This document shows positions 42,333-54,879 of a DNA stretch of 64,000 nucleotides, piece after piece. The DNA is from Begonia masoniana (taxonomy: Eukaryota; Streptophyta; Magnoliopsida; Cucurbitales; Begoniaceae), in assembly GCA_022432975.1 (NCBI GenBank), contig CM039505.1, positions 53,419,749 through 53,483,748 of the forward strand. Direction: 5' to 3'. The translations under genes and the position numbers were made by a program. Positions within the stretch are counted from its first letter, which is position 1; each line of letters opens with the position of its first letter. The notes below the pieces were generated by a model. The model did not search any database, was not told the origin of the DNA, and was given only the letters and a program-made list of their open reading frames with translations.

Positions 42333-42337
42333 ATTTA

Positions 42338-43567
42338 TAAGTATTTTAAGTGAATTTAAGAGTCTTTCAAGATGTTTTATGAAAAGTTCCACGAAAAAGG
42401 CTCGCAATCTGGGTTTCGCGATCCGGGTGGTGAAAGTAATTTTCATATGACAATGATTCTTGATATTTGTAGGGGCTTCTTCCATAGGAAACATTTAAAA
42501 GTTTTTCGTTCGGGTTTTAAATGCAACTAATGTGGATAAATAACTTTTTTTAAAGAAAGAAAGAGAAATTATAAGAGGTGATGCATTTGGTTTGTTTATA
42601 TAATGAAGTTCTATGATAAAAGAATAGTGGATCAACATATCATGCTCCACGTGCTGGGGTTTCCAACTCTCTAATTCAGGTAAAAGTTTAGTTGATGCTC
42701 ATGATAATTTTCATTAACCGTTTGCTTCAATTTGACTTCGAAAAAAGGTAATTGGTGTCTTGGAGTGAGAATTGAAATATTGGCTTGATTTATGGGAGTG
42801 CCATTTAAGATGTTTGTATGCAAATGTCTTTGATAATTCTATTTTTTTCGTTTATTAAACATAATTTGTACGATTTTTAGGTGGTTCGATGCATCAACCC
42901 AACATCTTCTCCAACCACCAAGACTTGCCTGGCTATTAACGTAACAACATTCTTCATTTAGTTATATAATCTATGTTCTTTTAATTAGTTTTTATTTGAA
43001 TTATCAAAAGTTAAGGACTATAAATTCTCATTAAAAAATATGTAATTTTTTGTGAAGGCATGTACCCAAAGCCTTGTAATAATATAACACACAATAATTA
43101 TCTTAAAAATATCATTTTTGTCTAAATTTTTATTTGAGACTATATTATTTTTCGGCTGTAAAATTAAGGGTTACAACGCTGTTCGGTCTTGCTTGGTTTG
43201 ATTTTTAAGATCATTTTTATTCATGAAAAATTGTTTTCAATATTATAACTCAATTGTATTTTTCATGTTTTATATTTTGAGAAAATGACTCATCGTACAA
43301 TGATCACGCTGTCACAGTGAAGATGATGCATACTGTGCTCTTAGAGTGAAGAGACGTGACAGCACATTGACTCATCTTTCCAACTGACTAAAAGTTCACT
43401 TTCGCTTACAAATTATATTTGCTCAATCGTTGAACAAATAGAAGGCTCTTAACGGACTCGTGCCACAACTCACATTATAGCCTGACTCCGTGGCATTTGT
43501 TAGGCGGGGAGTGTCACACAATCCTTCCTAGTCCCTCAAAAGTAGGATCGTGACAATTCTAAATGGA
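42338..43567. other. Unassigned DNA between the Tork and CRM elements
   Basis: The first 200 bases look like the tail of LTR segment B (GC-rich TTTCGCGATCCGGG stretch). The rest is AT-rich, with no open frame of note and no clear repeat. 43280-43560 is less AT-rich but not recognised. No gene is seen. Confidence 0.45.
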
Positions 43568-43572
43568 GCAAA

Positions 43573-44435
43573 TGATGTAGTCAAATGAGCAACTAAGGAC
43601 AATCAAGAAGCAATAGGGAGTCAAGATCCATTGATGAACATAGAAGGACCAATGACGAGATCAAGAACAAAGAAAATAAACAAAACGACTACAAATTTTA
43701 ATCAAAGACATCCAAGAAAAGGAATCATCGCAAAATGTGCAACGAGCAATAATATTACTAAGTGTTGATGAAGAAGCAAGGACTGGAAAAGAAGCCCAAA
43801 ACGAAGTCTCAAAAATAAAGACTTCCCACATGGTCACCCAACATGACATTACTCTAGCCCAAGATTTTTTAACTTCAAAGTTCTTACAAGTGTCACACCA
43901 TTGGGCTAGCCCAACAATCTGAATTAAACTCGAGACTCACGTTACTTAAACCTAAGTCCCGCGACCACCATCCACTTGCACCACTTTCCAATTTTCCTTC
44001 GCTTATTTTTAGAAACTTTTCTATTGTCTAATTAGGATATTTTGATTATTTCTAATTATGTTATTACCTTATTAGATTTATCCCTTTGCCTATTTAAGGG
44101 AGGCTTGTAATAGATTTTAGGCACTTTTGAATGAATTGATTTTTATGAAGCTTTGCTTTGAGGTGAGATCCTTATAATTCTCTTCTTAAGTTCTTGGATT
44201 AGAACTTGATCTTCTTCTAGTGTATTCTTGAAAATATTGAACTTGATAGCTTAGGTTCAACCAACGAGTTTGGTTCGGGTCTAACTACTTTTCTGATAAC
44301 TTTGGTTCCATCGTTAACTTTCGATTGGGGTCAAGTTCTTTCTTCTTGTTCTTTCGAAACAATAAAGACATTATTCCCTTTGAATTCCGCATTGCGTGTT
44401 GGGTCTAAGATCTCTAATATCTTAGGTTCGCATCA
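43573..44435 (+). repeat. 5' LTR of the CRM element
   Basis: TGATGTAGTC to GCATCA. The first 240 bases correspond to the coding tail of pol that overlaps the 3' LTR. 43822-43900 is a 5S rRNA-like block in reverse orientation (ACTTCCC, GGTCACCCAAC, ACTCTAGCCCAAG, TTTTTAACTTCAAAGTTCTT). Confidence 0.92.
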
Positions 44436-44437
44436 TT

Positions 44438-44449
44438 TGGTATCAGAGC
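44438..44449 (+). promoter_or_regulatory. Primer binding site of the CRM element
   Basis: TGGTATCAGAGC, two bases after the LTR end: a perfect match to initiator tRNA-Met. Confidence 0.93.
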
Positions 44450-45180
44450 AAAGATTTTTCGATTAAGAGAAGTTATCTTTATCGTTCTCGTTATTCTTCT
44501 TTTCTTCTCCACAAAACTTTTTTATTCTTTTACTTTCGTTTTAGTTCAAAAAAAAAAAATTCCAAAAATTCCAAAAAAAAAAGAAAAAAAGGAGCTCTTG
44601 TTTGTTAATAACGAGAAACTCTTTTTGTACGACCAATCGAGAAAGACATATCTTTGCTTGTCTCGAACCCTAGCATCCGAATCTCAAGTCGGATTTCTAT
44701 TTTTGCAAGTTTGCCGGGTTTCAAAAAAATTCGTGAGAATACCTCATTAGTATCGAGGATTCACAACCGGAAACTATTCAAGCTTCTCAAAACATTATAT
44801 CCAGAGATCGACTATAGCAAATACTTTTAGTAGTTTGACTTTAATCTATTCTCGAAAGTTGGATTTTAAGTTTGAAAGTTTGAAATTTTCACGTTGCACT
44901 TGTTGGATTGCATTTTGATTGGGTTCTAACTTTAAGAACCTAAAGAAAAGATTGAGTGGTAAAAGGCAAGAGTATGAGAATATCTTATAAAAGCCCAAAT
45001 TTTGAGCGAAACACGAGTGAAGTAACACATGAGGGAGAAGAGAGGTCCATTTAAATTTCTGTATCTCAATTCAGTCATTTAAATTTTTGTATTTCAATTC
45101 AGTCATTTAGATTTCTGCAAATTTAAATTTTTTGCAATTTACCTTTTGCGTTATTTATTTAAAAAAAAAAAATCAGCATT

Positions 45181-48100
45181 ATGAGCGGGGAGGAGAATGA
45201 GATTGATATAAAGATGTTTATGAGGGCCTTACACGATCAATATGAGGCTCTTAATCGAAGGATGGAACGTTTGGAGATACCGTCACCTACCAATACTCCT
45301 GGACGAAAGTTTGACGACTATTATGACCACGATGAAAAACCAAACCGAAAGGAAAGATACGATAGGAACGATCGAGAAGATGGAGATCTTAGCAATATCA
45401 AGATTAACATCCTAGCCTTCCAAGGGAAAAGTGATCATGAAGCCTATTTGGAATGGGAAAGGAAAGTCCCGTCATATTATTATAGGGATTTGTGCCGGAA
45501 ACTTCAAGGCCTTACTCAATGATATAAAAGTGTGGAAGAGTATTATAAAGAAATAGAGATGGCCATGATAAAGCTGACATTAATGAGGATGGAGAAGCTA
45601 CGATGGCAAGGTTTGTGGGAGAACTTAATCGAGAGATTGCCGACATAGTTGATTTGCAACACTATTTGGACATGGAGGAATTACTACACAAGACGATCAA
45701 AATCGAACGACAACTAAATGCCAAGAAAAGTGCAAAGGTAAACACGGCGTCAAATAGTCTGTGGAAACCAAATTGGAAAGGAGAGAAGTCAAACCCGAGG
45801 GAAGACTACAAAGGGAAAATCGTGGCTAATAACTTCAAACCACCTAAAGGAAAGAGCGAGGTTCCAACACTAACTCGGACTAGAGAAGTCAAGTGTTATC
45901 GATGCCAAGGAATTGGGCACATCGCATCGAATTGTCCCAATAAGCGTGCGATGGTCTTCTTAGAGAATGGCGATATAGAAAGTGTGAGTTCAAGCGATAA
46001 CGAGATACCATCACTTGAAGATTGTAGTGATGTAGACGTGGATGAGCCAGTCAAAGGAGATTTATTAATCACAAGGAGAGCCTTAAGTGTACAAATTAAA
46101 GAGGACAATGGCAAAGCCCAAAGGGAAAACATCTTTCATACTAGGTGTCATGTCAACAACAAGGTATGTAGCATGATCATCGATAGTGGAAGTTGCACAA
46201 ACGTGGCTAGTATGTTATTGGTCCAAAAGTTGAATTTGAAAACCAAGCGACACCCAAAGCCGTACAAATTGCAATGGTTGAGCGATTGTGGCGAAATTAG
46301 AGTAACAAGACAAGTAAATATCGCATTATCAATCGGGAAGTACAAAGATGAGATTTTGTGTGACGTAGTGCCAATGCAAGCAACTCACATCCTATTGGGG
46401 AGAGCATGACAATATGATAGAACGGTTAAGCATAACGGTTATAAAAATGAGTATTCTCTTACTCAAAATGGGAGGTTGGTAATATTAAAACCATTACCAC
46501 CGTGGGAAGCAAGCTTAGATCAAGAGAGGATTGCCAAAGAGATTCAAAATGACAAAAATAGTGTAGTCGAAAATTCAAGCGTGAAAGAAGAGAAAAAAAA
46601 GGCGAAAAAGAAAGAGGAGACAAAAAAGCCAATGAGAGAAAAGCCATAAATAAAGAAAGCAAAAAAGGCAAAGAGAAAGAAAAGAAATTGGAGGAAGGGA
46701 AAAGAAGTGAGGGAGAAGAGAGAAAAAAAAGTGGTCTTGTGAGGAGATGTGAGGAGATGATTTTGTTACTCTACAAAGATGTTTATTTTTCCACTAACGA
46801 ACTGACGAATTCTCTTCCTATAAGTGTTACCTCTCTTTTGCAGGAATTTGATGACATATTTCCAGAGGAATTACCTAATGGAGTTCCCCCGCTTAGGGGA
46901 ATCGAGCATCAAATTGATTTCATCCCCGGAGCGACAATCCCGAATCGACCCGCATACCGAGCAAATCCAGAGGAAACTAAGGAAATTCAAAGGCAAGTAG
47001 ATGAGTTGGTAGAGAAAGGCCTAGTGAAGGAGAGTCTTAGCCCATGCTCGGTTCCGGTCATATTGGTTCCGAAAAAAGATGGCACTTGAAGAATGTGCGT
47101 CGATTGCCGAGCGGTAAATAAAATTACGGTAAAGTATCGACACCCTATTCCTCGCCTTGATAATATGCTTGATGAACTGTATGGTGCATGTATGTTTTCC
47201 AAAATTGATTTAAAGAACGGATATTATCAGATTCGCATGAAACAAGGAGATGAATGGAAAACAGCTTTTAAAACAAAATATGGTCTTTATTAATGGTTGG
47301 TTATGCCGTTTGGATTATCTAATGCACCGAGCACGTTTATGAGATTGATGAATCATGTTTTAAGGCAATTTATTGGAAAATTTATTGTGGTCTACTTTGA
47401 TGATATTTTAGTGTATAGTAAGTCACTTGACGAACATGTTAAGCATTTGAGATCTGTATTTAGTGTGTTAAAATCGAATCTATTGTATGCTAATATTAAA
47501 AAGTGTACCTTTTGCATGGAATCGGTAGTTTTCCTCGGTTTTGTAGTTACCTCAAAGAGAGTATCCGTGGATGAGGAAAAGGTAAGAGCAATCAAGGAAT
47601 GACCCACACCAAAGAACGCAAATGAGGTACGTAGCTTTCACGGCTTGGCTAGCTTTTATAGGAGATTTGTGAGAGATTTTAGCACTATTGCGGCACCTAT
47701 GAATGAATTAGTTAAAAACAATGTTGAATTTAACTGGACTGAAGTACATGAAAAAGCGTTTAATTTGCTAAAAGAGAAACTAACTAATGCTCCCCTTCTA
47801 GTTTTACCAAATTTTGATAAGACATTTGAAATCGAATGTGACGCGTCGGGAAAGGGAATTGGAGGTGTTTTGATGCAGGAAATGAAGCCGATTGCTTACT
47901 TCAGTGAAAAGCTTAGTGGAGCGGCATTAAATTATTCAACATACGACAAGGAACTCTACGCTTTGGTAAGAACGTTACAAACATGGCAACACTACTTGTG
48001 GCCCAAGGAGTTTATTATTCATTCCGATCACGAGAGTTTGAAGTACCTAAAGTCGCAAGGTAAATTGCACAAGAGACACACCAAGTGGATGGAATTCATC

Positions 48101-49687
48101 GAGACCTTTCCATATGTCATCCATTACAAAAAAGGTAAGGACAACGTAGTCGCTGATGCGTTGTCAAGGAGGTACGTTTTAATTACTTCTCTACAATCTA
48201 AATTGTTAGGATTTGAATTTATTAAGAATTTGTATGAATCAGACATAGATTTTTGTCATGTATTGAGAGATTGTGAGAAAATTGCATGTGCTGATTATTA
48301 TAGACATGATGGGTATTTATTTCGAAAGGATAAACTTTGTATACCTAAATGCTCATTACGTGAATTGCTTGTTAGAGAAACACATGGTGGAAGATTAATG
48401 GGACACTTTGGAATTGACAAAACTTTGAATGTCTTGATAGAACATTTCTTTTGGCCAAAAATGAAGCATGATGTTATAACTATTTGTGAAAGATGCATTG
48501 AATGTAGGAAGGCAAAATCAAAGATCAAACCATATGGATTGTATAGTCCTTTACCCGTGCCCGAGCACCCTTGGACGGATATTTCCATGGACTTTGTGTT
48601 AGGTTTACCAAGAACACAAAGAGGTAAGGATAGTATTTTTGTGGTTGTGGATCGATTTAGTAAAATGACACATTTTATAGCATGTTCTAAAACTAATGAT
48701 GCTACACATATAACGGATTTATTTTTTAAAGAAATTGTGCGTTTACATGGATTACCTAGAACGATTGTTAGTGATAGGAATGTGAAGTTTCTAAGTCACT
48801 TTTGGATAACCTTATGGAATAAGCTAGGTACAAAATTGTTGTTTTCCACCGTGGCACACCCCCAAACGGATGGACAAACCGAGGTAGTGAATCGAACTTT
48901 ATCTACTTTGTTGAGAGCAATAATTTCTAAGAATTTAAAACAATGGGAAAATTGCTTGTCACATGTTGAGTTCGCTTACAATAGAGTTGTTCATTCTACT
49001 ACTTCTTACTCACCATTTGAAATTGTGTATGGCTTTAACCCTCTTACACCGCTTGATTTATTACCGTTACCTTTTAATGAATTGGTTGATTTCAATGAAA
49101 AAAGAAAAGCTGAATTCGTAAGAGAATTACATTCGAAGGTTCGAGAAAACATTATACAAAAGAACGAGCACTATGCGCGACAAGCCAACAAGAGTAGAAA
49201 ATAAATCATTTTGGAACCCGGAGATTGGGTTTGGGTGCATCTACGAAAGGAGAGATTTGCGGAGCGGAGAAAGAATAAATTACAACCGCGAGGAGACGGT
49301 CCCTTCCAAGTGTTGGAACACATCAATGACAATGCTTATAAGATTGACTTACCGAGCGAATATGGTAATGTAAGCGCTACTTTTAATGTTAGTGATTTAT
49401 CTTTGTTTGATGCAGATTCGAAGACGAATCTTTTCGAAGAGGGAGAGAATGATGTAGTCAAAGGAGCAACTACGGACAATCAAGAAGCAATAGGGAGCCA
49501 AGATCCATTGATGAACATAGGAGGACCAATGACGATATCAAGAACAAAGAAAATAAACAAAAGACTACAAATTTTAATCAAAGACATCCAAGAAAAGGAA
49601 TCATCACAAAATGTGCAACGAGCAATAATATTACTAAGTGTTGATGAAGAAGCAAGGACTGGAAAAGAAGCCCAAAACGAAGTCTAA
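45181..49687 (+). pseudogene. CRM gag-pol with frameshifts and in-frame stops
   Basis: 45181-45522 starts Gag (ILAFQGKSDHEAYLEWERKV) and ends at a stop; a frame change leads to 45603-46409. That part holds a knuckle CYRCQGIGHIASNC and protease IIDSGSCTNVAS. Pol is in a third frame from 46688: [50 protein letters not shown] (catalytic DD), RNase [20 protein letters not shown], integrase zinc finger [11 protein letters not shown]...CIECRKAKS, and core [18 protein letters not shown] with TIVSDRN and [13 protein letters not shown]. Four stops break this one frame at 47087, 47291, 47600 and 49202. Two look like Trp TGG to TGA. The tail from 49211 has LEPGDWVWVHLRKERF and continues through the purine tract into the 3' LTR to 49687. 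Confidence 0.92.
49436..49449 (+). promoter_or_regulatory. Polypurine tract before the CRM 3' LTR, within coding sequence
   Basis: GAAGAGGGAGAGAA, all purines, ending at the LTR start. In the pol frame it encodes EEGEN, so primer function and coding overlap. Confidence 0.9.
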
Positions 49688-50311
49688 AAAATAAAGACTT
49701 CCCACATGGTCAGCCAACATGGTACTACTCTAGCCTAAGAGTTTTTAACTTCAAAGTTCTTACAAGTGCCACACCATTGGGCTAGGCCCACAATCTGAAT
49801 TAAACTCGAGACTAACGTTACTTAAACCTAAGTCCCGCGGCCACCATCCACTTGCACCACTTTCCAATTTTCCTTCGCTTATTTTTAGAAACTTTTCTAT
49901 TATCTAATTAGGATATTTTGATTATTTCTAATTATATTATTACCTTATTAGATTTATCCCTTTACCTATTTAAGGGAGGCTTGTAATAGATTTTATGCAC
50001 TTTTGAATGAATTGATTTTTATGAAACTTTGCTTTGAGGTGAGATCTTTATAATTCTCTTCTTAAGTTCTTGGATTAGAACTTGATCTTCTTCTAGTGTA
50101 TTCTTGAAAAGATTGACCTTGATAGCTTAGGTTCAACCAACGAGTTTGGTTCGGGTCTAACTACTTTTCTGATAACTTTGGTTCCATCGTTAACTTTCGA
50201 TTGGGGTCAAGTTCCTTCTTCTTGTTCTTTCGAATCAATAAAGACATTATTCCCTTTGAATTTCGCATTGCGTGTTGGGTCTAAGATCTCTAATATCTTA
50301 GGTTCGCATCA
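49450..50311 (+). repeat. 3' LTR of the CRM element
   Basis: TGATGTAGTC to GCATCA, 862 bp, few differences from the 5' copy. Contains the last 80 codons of pol (49450-49687), then the reverse 5S-like block (49697-49776), then a CTTATTTAAGG-type TATA region near 49968 and a T-rich U5. Confidence 0.92.
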
Positions 50312-50316
50312 GCAAA

Positions 50317-51202
50317 TTTCTCCCACTTGTTTATGCTTCTACAAGCTAAGGCTAAAATTCAAGTTTTCTTGAACATGGTTGCTCTTCTATTAATCATTTC
50401 AAGAATGGAAATTACCTGCTTCGTTTTTACTTGATGATCGTTCATCGCAATTTCGATCTGGTCGGGTGGGTCGACAGAATAAAACTTGGAGAGGTAGACA
50501 GTGCAGAAGTTTAATAGCAAATATAATTGCAGAGAAGAAAGGAGACAGAGCGAGATGTGCCAAAAATATTGACCAAATGACAACTAGCCCGAACGTGATA
50601 GATAAATTCAACTCATAAATTTCAGAATTATGGCATTGACTCCAAGACTTATAATCAAATCATAAACTCCAAAAACAAGTGCCATTTTATAAAGTTATCA
50701 ACTCCAACCTAATATAAATCCTAAAAGTTACATTTGAACCACATCTAACCTCACAGAAACTTTCAATTTGAATATTCTTATCGCAGCAATTCCCGAAATT
50801 AGGAAAGAATATCATTAACCATTAAAAAAGATGAAGAGAAAATTACATTAAAATAGAAAAGAACAATAAATTTGGGAAGTGATTAGCCATCAGTTCTAAG
50901 GAAATATAAGCAGACTTTGAAGAAGACAATCTAAAATACGTGGTTATTCAATAAGGTTACAAATGGATTTTCCATGAGTATATATACACAAAGGTTTAGA
51001 AAGTCCAGTCACAAACATCTAATGAAATTCCACCCTCCGAATAACTACATTACTAACCACCCATCTAACCAATCCTCGTGCAATCCTCTCGTCAATAATT
51101 CTGTTCATTAAACTCAGTTTCGAATCCTAATTCATACAATGCCTATCTTTTGAAATTACTTCAGGGTTTAAGGATGGAAAGTCATTACCTGGTCAGTTTA
51201 TG
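50317..51202 (-). other. 3' UTR and flank of the PHL gene
   Basis: AT-rich DNA between the CRM target duplication and the stop codon of the MYB-CC gene. The transcript end should lie here. I see no certain poly(A) signal and no other gene. Confidence 0.5.
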
Positions 51203-54200
51203 CTAACACCATGGATTAGGGGAATCATTATTGTTACTGTTGTACAGCCTTTGCTTCTTTCGGGAAGACGAGGACCCGGGAGAAGCATCACCGGTGGCTG
51301 GCTCTCCCTGGCCTGACTTTCGTCCATTCTCAGCCTCTGGCGATGTCTCTGTGTCTTTCAGAACACCACCTAATTTCTGCTGTTCCTCAATGATCTTCTG
51401 CAAATACTTACCCTGAGCTTCTATTCTCATTTGTAACTGCCTCTGCACCTGTAATATATAGTTTGACATCCTTCAAATCCAGTGATGTAAATTCAGCTAG
51501 TGACAAAATCTATCGTTTGTAGCAAAGAGACACCTTTGGTGACAGAATAGGATAAAATCCTTGATTGCGTATCATTAGGTGATGAAGCAAAATATAATTT
51601 ATGAGCTCAAGATTAAAAATTAAAAACGATACTTTGCTTTTGTCATTTGGTTTGAAAGAGTCTTAAAATGTAAGTCCATTTGTTTTTCTAATAACTGGAA
51701 ATATTGAAACTGATTGTTTGCAGATAACACAAATAATGATTACGCATACCCCTAAGAGTCACTCTTTAGGGGGCTCTTTGGGAATAGTCTGATCATAAGA
51801 CTGTCATCATGAGCCACTTCAGCACATAAAGCGGGTAGGCATAAATAAATGGATTGAACGTGTGTAAGGTAAGGGGATCCCCCCTTCGATTTGTTCGAAA
51901 AAGAAATAAAGGAACCTTTCAAAAGCCAAAATTTGTAACTTTCTAAAGAGTCTCCACAAGTTCCAATCATGTGTCTCTAGGGAATAATGCAAATATAATA
52001 ATCTTAAAAGCAGAGTAACAAATAAAACCTCAAGCTGATCCTGAAGCCGTTTTTGAACCTCCATCTGCATCCTCAATGCCTCATTCATTTGCATGCCCCT
52101 GGAAGATATCGTTTAACCAATCAGCATTTTGGCTGTGATGTTATAAAACACGAGCAACCCAGGCAAAAAATAGGAATCCCTAAAATAAAGTAGCTCACGA
52201 GGAGGAATCTTCACGGAATAGACTATCTCCAGAACTTTTCTTGTCATCTTTAGAACCTAAAGGTCAACAAAAAGTTCCTTAGTACAACAGACACCAAAAA
52301 GATTCAATTACGCTCCAAATCATCTAAAGAGCCAAAAAGAGTGGTCTTTACCATCAGTAGGAGATTCCGGGAGGTACTTTGCAAGGCGATATTTCTACAA
52401 TAATGATGAAAGTACACTAAATTTAAAGAAACATACAAATCACTGACAAAATTAATGTGGCCTCATACTACAAGTCAGAATTGTAGTAGGCGTAAGAACC
52501 CAATACCTGCAAATGGCTTTTTACATGATATATAGTAAGACCTGGAACCCCCATCACCCTTAAAACACCTTTTGGTGTAGCTCCTGCAGTAAACTTAGTA
52601 AAATTCAGTGAAAACTTGACTATTTTGAAAGAGCACGGCAATCAAGAGTAGGACTAAAGCAACTACTTTATAAGTTGACACATAAACATTGATTGCAATT
52701 TCAAATTTCCAGATTTGTGCAAAATTTTACATCAACAAATTAATATTCCTTGAAAAAAAACCAGGAAAAATGTACAAAAAATGCATATAGTTATCTCAAG
52801 GAATCTTAAAAAAGCAAAGAGGTTAAATAATTAAGGGAACCATGCAGTAACTAGCACGGCAGTCAAGTCAGTTGCTTATTAAAATTTACAAAGTCATGTA
52901 CCCTTCGGTTAGACAATAGCTGTTGTATGTATGATCAAACCAAGGTCAAGTCGTCAAAATTATAATGAAATTAACTAGGGAAATTTGGAGGAAGAGACCA
53001 GTCCTCCACGTTTGGAAAATCTCTAGTCATAAAATTTGCTAGGAGAAGTTTTGACAGCTAGTTATCACTGTCTTAATCATGACTAGACGTTCAAAGACAA
53101 AAGTATTCATAACCATATTAAAAGGAGAAGAGAAAAACACAAACTGCAATTATGAATACACGGAGTCTAGTTTTAGCGTTGATGTACACATGATTGAATT
53201 CTGTGTAATTTTATAGTCGATTCAGTTGCCCTTCCCTATTCAAATATAACCACAAACTACAACCTTTCTTTAATGAGAGTTAACCTCCCTGGGGTCAAAG
53301 AAGCCCTATATTCTTCTTGCTATTCTTTGAACTTTCTCCCTTCAACCACACCAGATATATAAATGGATGTGTGTCCTCTTTGGAGAAAACCTTTTCTTGA
53401 TGATCCCCATGGTGGGTATTATCCTTGTATTCATGTGGATTGTAGGTTTTGGAAGGTATAATACTTGTGATAAGATCCAAAAAGAAATCCTTTTATTTGT
53501 CTCACCTGAAATTGGTATTCTTCTATTAGAATGGAAGAAGAAAGTATGGATCACTTTAGTGTGAAATAATTCTTTATCAACTTCAACTATGGTAGACCAT
53601 TTTGGCTCTAACTCTTCATGAGTTTAATATCTCTGGGTTGATCCATGATACACTTGGGATGTTATTGTACATGTTCATCATTGCAACAAAAAAGTGCATC
53701 TTGGTGAAGGATTTGCGTTGTTGTGGCTATCTTTTGGGTAATTTGGCTGTAAGAAAAGGTAGGCTTTATTTTTAAGATAGAGCGTTACCTTCAGGTAATT
53801 TTTTTGGTAACATGTTGTGTTTGGTTGCTAGATATCCTTCACCCTAGCATTTTGGTAGCTCCTCATATATTGTTTCATTGTCAAACTTGAAAGCAGATAT
53901 AAATCAATTGGCTAGATTTAAAAGAGGATTCAACCTTCTTACTCTTCGACGTACCAAACTAATTATAATCTATATCTATTAATTGCTACCAAAAAAATAC
54001 AAAAAAAAAACTTCTTGTTGGTGTAAAAGTATGATATGATTATTCTGAAGTAACTGAAAGGCAAAGAAACCACCAGATAAAGGAAGGAAAGAAACAACAC
54101 CCTTATAGAGAAGAAGTTATTGGATACATCTGGTCCAGTGAGCTTTATCATTAAGATCGCAAAAATGGTCACAATAAATTTGACATGAAAAAAATTATAT

Positions 54201-54879
54201 TGTGAGCACAGCTGATGAAGGTTACTGCTGTATGTATACAACAATTTCTCCTTTAGAGACACGGGGAAGAAATTAACCAGTCTAAAACATAAGTAGAGAT
54301 GCAATTAAGAAAAGAATAAGGAGATTTTATTATGACAAGGAACATAGAAAAGCCAAACAAACCTAAAAGAAGAAAGTAGACCATACAACAAAATATATTT
54401 CAATATAATTACCAAATAGCAGCAAAAGTGAAATAACTACAAATCAAGTTAAGAAATGGCATGTATTTGATTAACATAATTAAGGTAGAGAGACAAATGA
54501 AAAACACCACATTGATCAGATTAGGAGGTGAGAATAAGGAAATAATTTAAGTTATTAAAAGCGTTAGCACATACTAAAATGTTAACAATGTTCTTTCCCC
54601 CAGCCAAGTTCCCCGTTATTTTCTTAACTACATTCAAAATTTATTTTAAGGTTTTCCTAACAAAAGCTTTCCAAACTTAATATTAATAACATAATTAAAA
54701 AAAAAATACCCACTATCTGGGCCACCAAGTTGTGTAATGGCATCCACAAAGCGGTCATGAAGATCTGATGTCCATCGCAACCGTTGCTTCCCACTCCCTA
54801 GAGCATTTGAAGCTTGTGCTGCTACTTGAACTTTATGCGGCGCCACGGTTGAAGTGGAAGTTTTATTTTCGTGATACAT
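51203..54879 (-). CDS. PHL: PHR1-LIKE (PHL) MYB-CC transcription factor, six coding exons
   Basis: Coding exons on the minus strand: 54879-54714, 52583-52507, 52394-52352, 52256-52199, 52098-52029 and 51448-51203 (166, 77, 43, 58, 70 and 246 nt; 219 codons plus stop). All introns are GT-AG and phases match. Domains: GARP/MYB repeat about 31-83 (KQRLRWTSDLHDRFVDAI, TPKGVLRVMGVPGLTIYHVK, SHLQKYRLAKYLPE) and MYB-CC coiled coil about 120-165 (MQMNEALRMQMEVQKRLQDQ; MRIEAQGKYLQKIIEEQQK). The tail is acidic/serine-rich with basic SSSSRKKQRL. Known of the family: nuclear dimers binding GNATATNC P1BS elements in phosphate-starvation genes. At 219 residues it is shorter than PHL7 types (about 290), missing C-terminal tail. 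The first ATG after an acceptor at 54890 is chosen; a 5' UTR exon lies at 56.1-56.4 kb. The subgroup (PHL2/3/7) is not settled. Confidence 0.9.

Larger units (their letters stand above)
43573..50311 (+). mobile_element. CRM-type chromovirus (Ty3/gypsy), inactive
   Basis: LTRs 43573-44435 (863 bp) and 49450-50311 (862 bp), target duplication GCAAA at 43568-43572 and 50312-50316. Primer site 44438-44449, gag-pol remains 45181-49687, purine tract 49436-49449. Reverse transcriptase, RNase H and integrase wording ([48 protein letters not shown]) and the reading of pol into the 3' LTR fit the CRM lineage, which tends to collect at centromeres. One copy is not proof of a centromeric site. Confidence 0.9.

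Noticed and set aside
43573..43810. Separate small gene duplicated at 43.6 and 49.5 kb
   Set aside because: It is the pol tail that lies in the LTR and is therefore present in both LTRs.
53367..53564. 65-residue plus-strand frame with hydrophobic stretches
   Set aside because: Lies within an intron of the PHL gene, no recognisable domain, matching minus-strand frames equally long.
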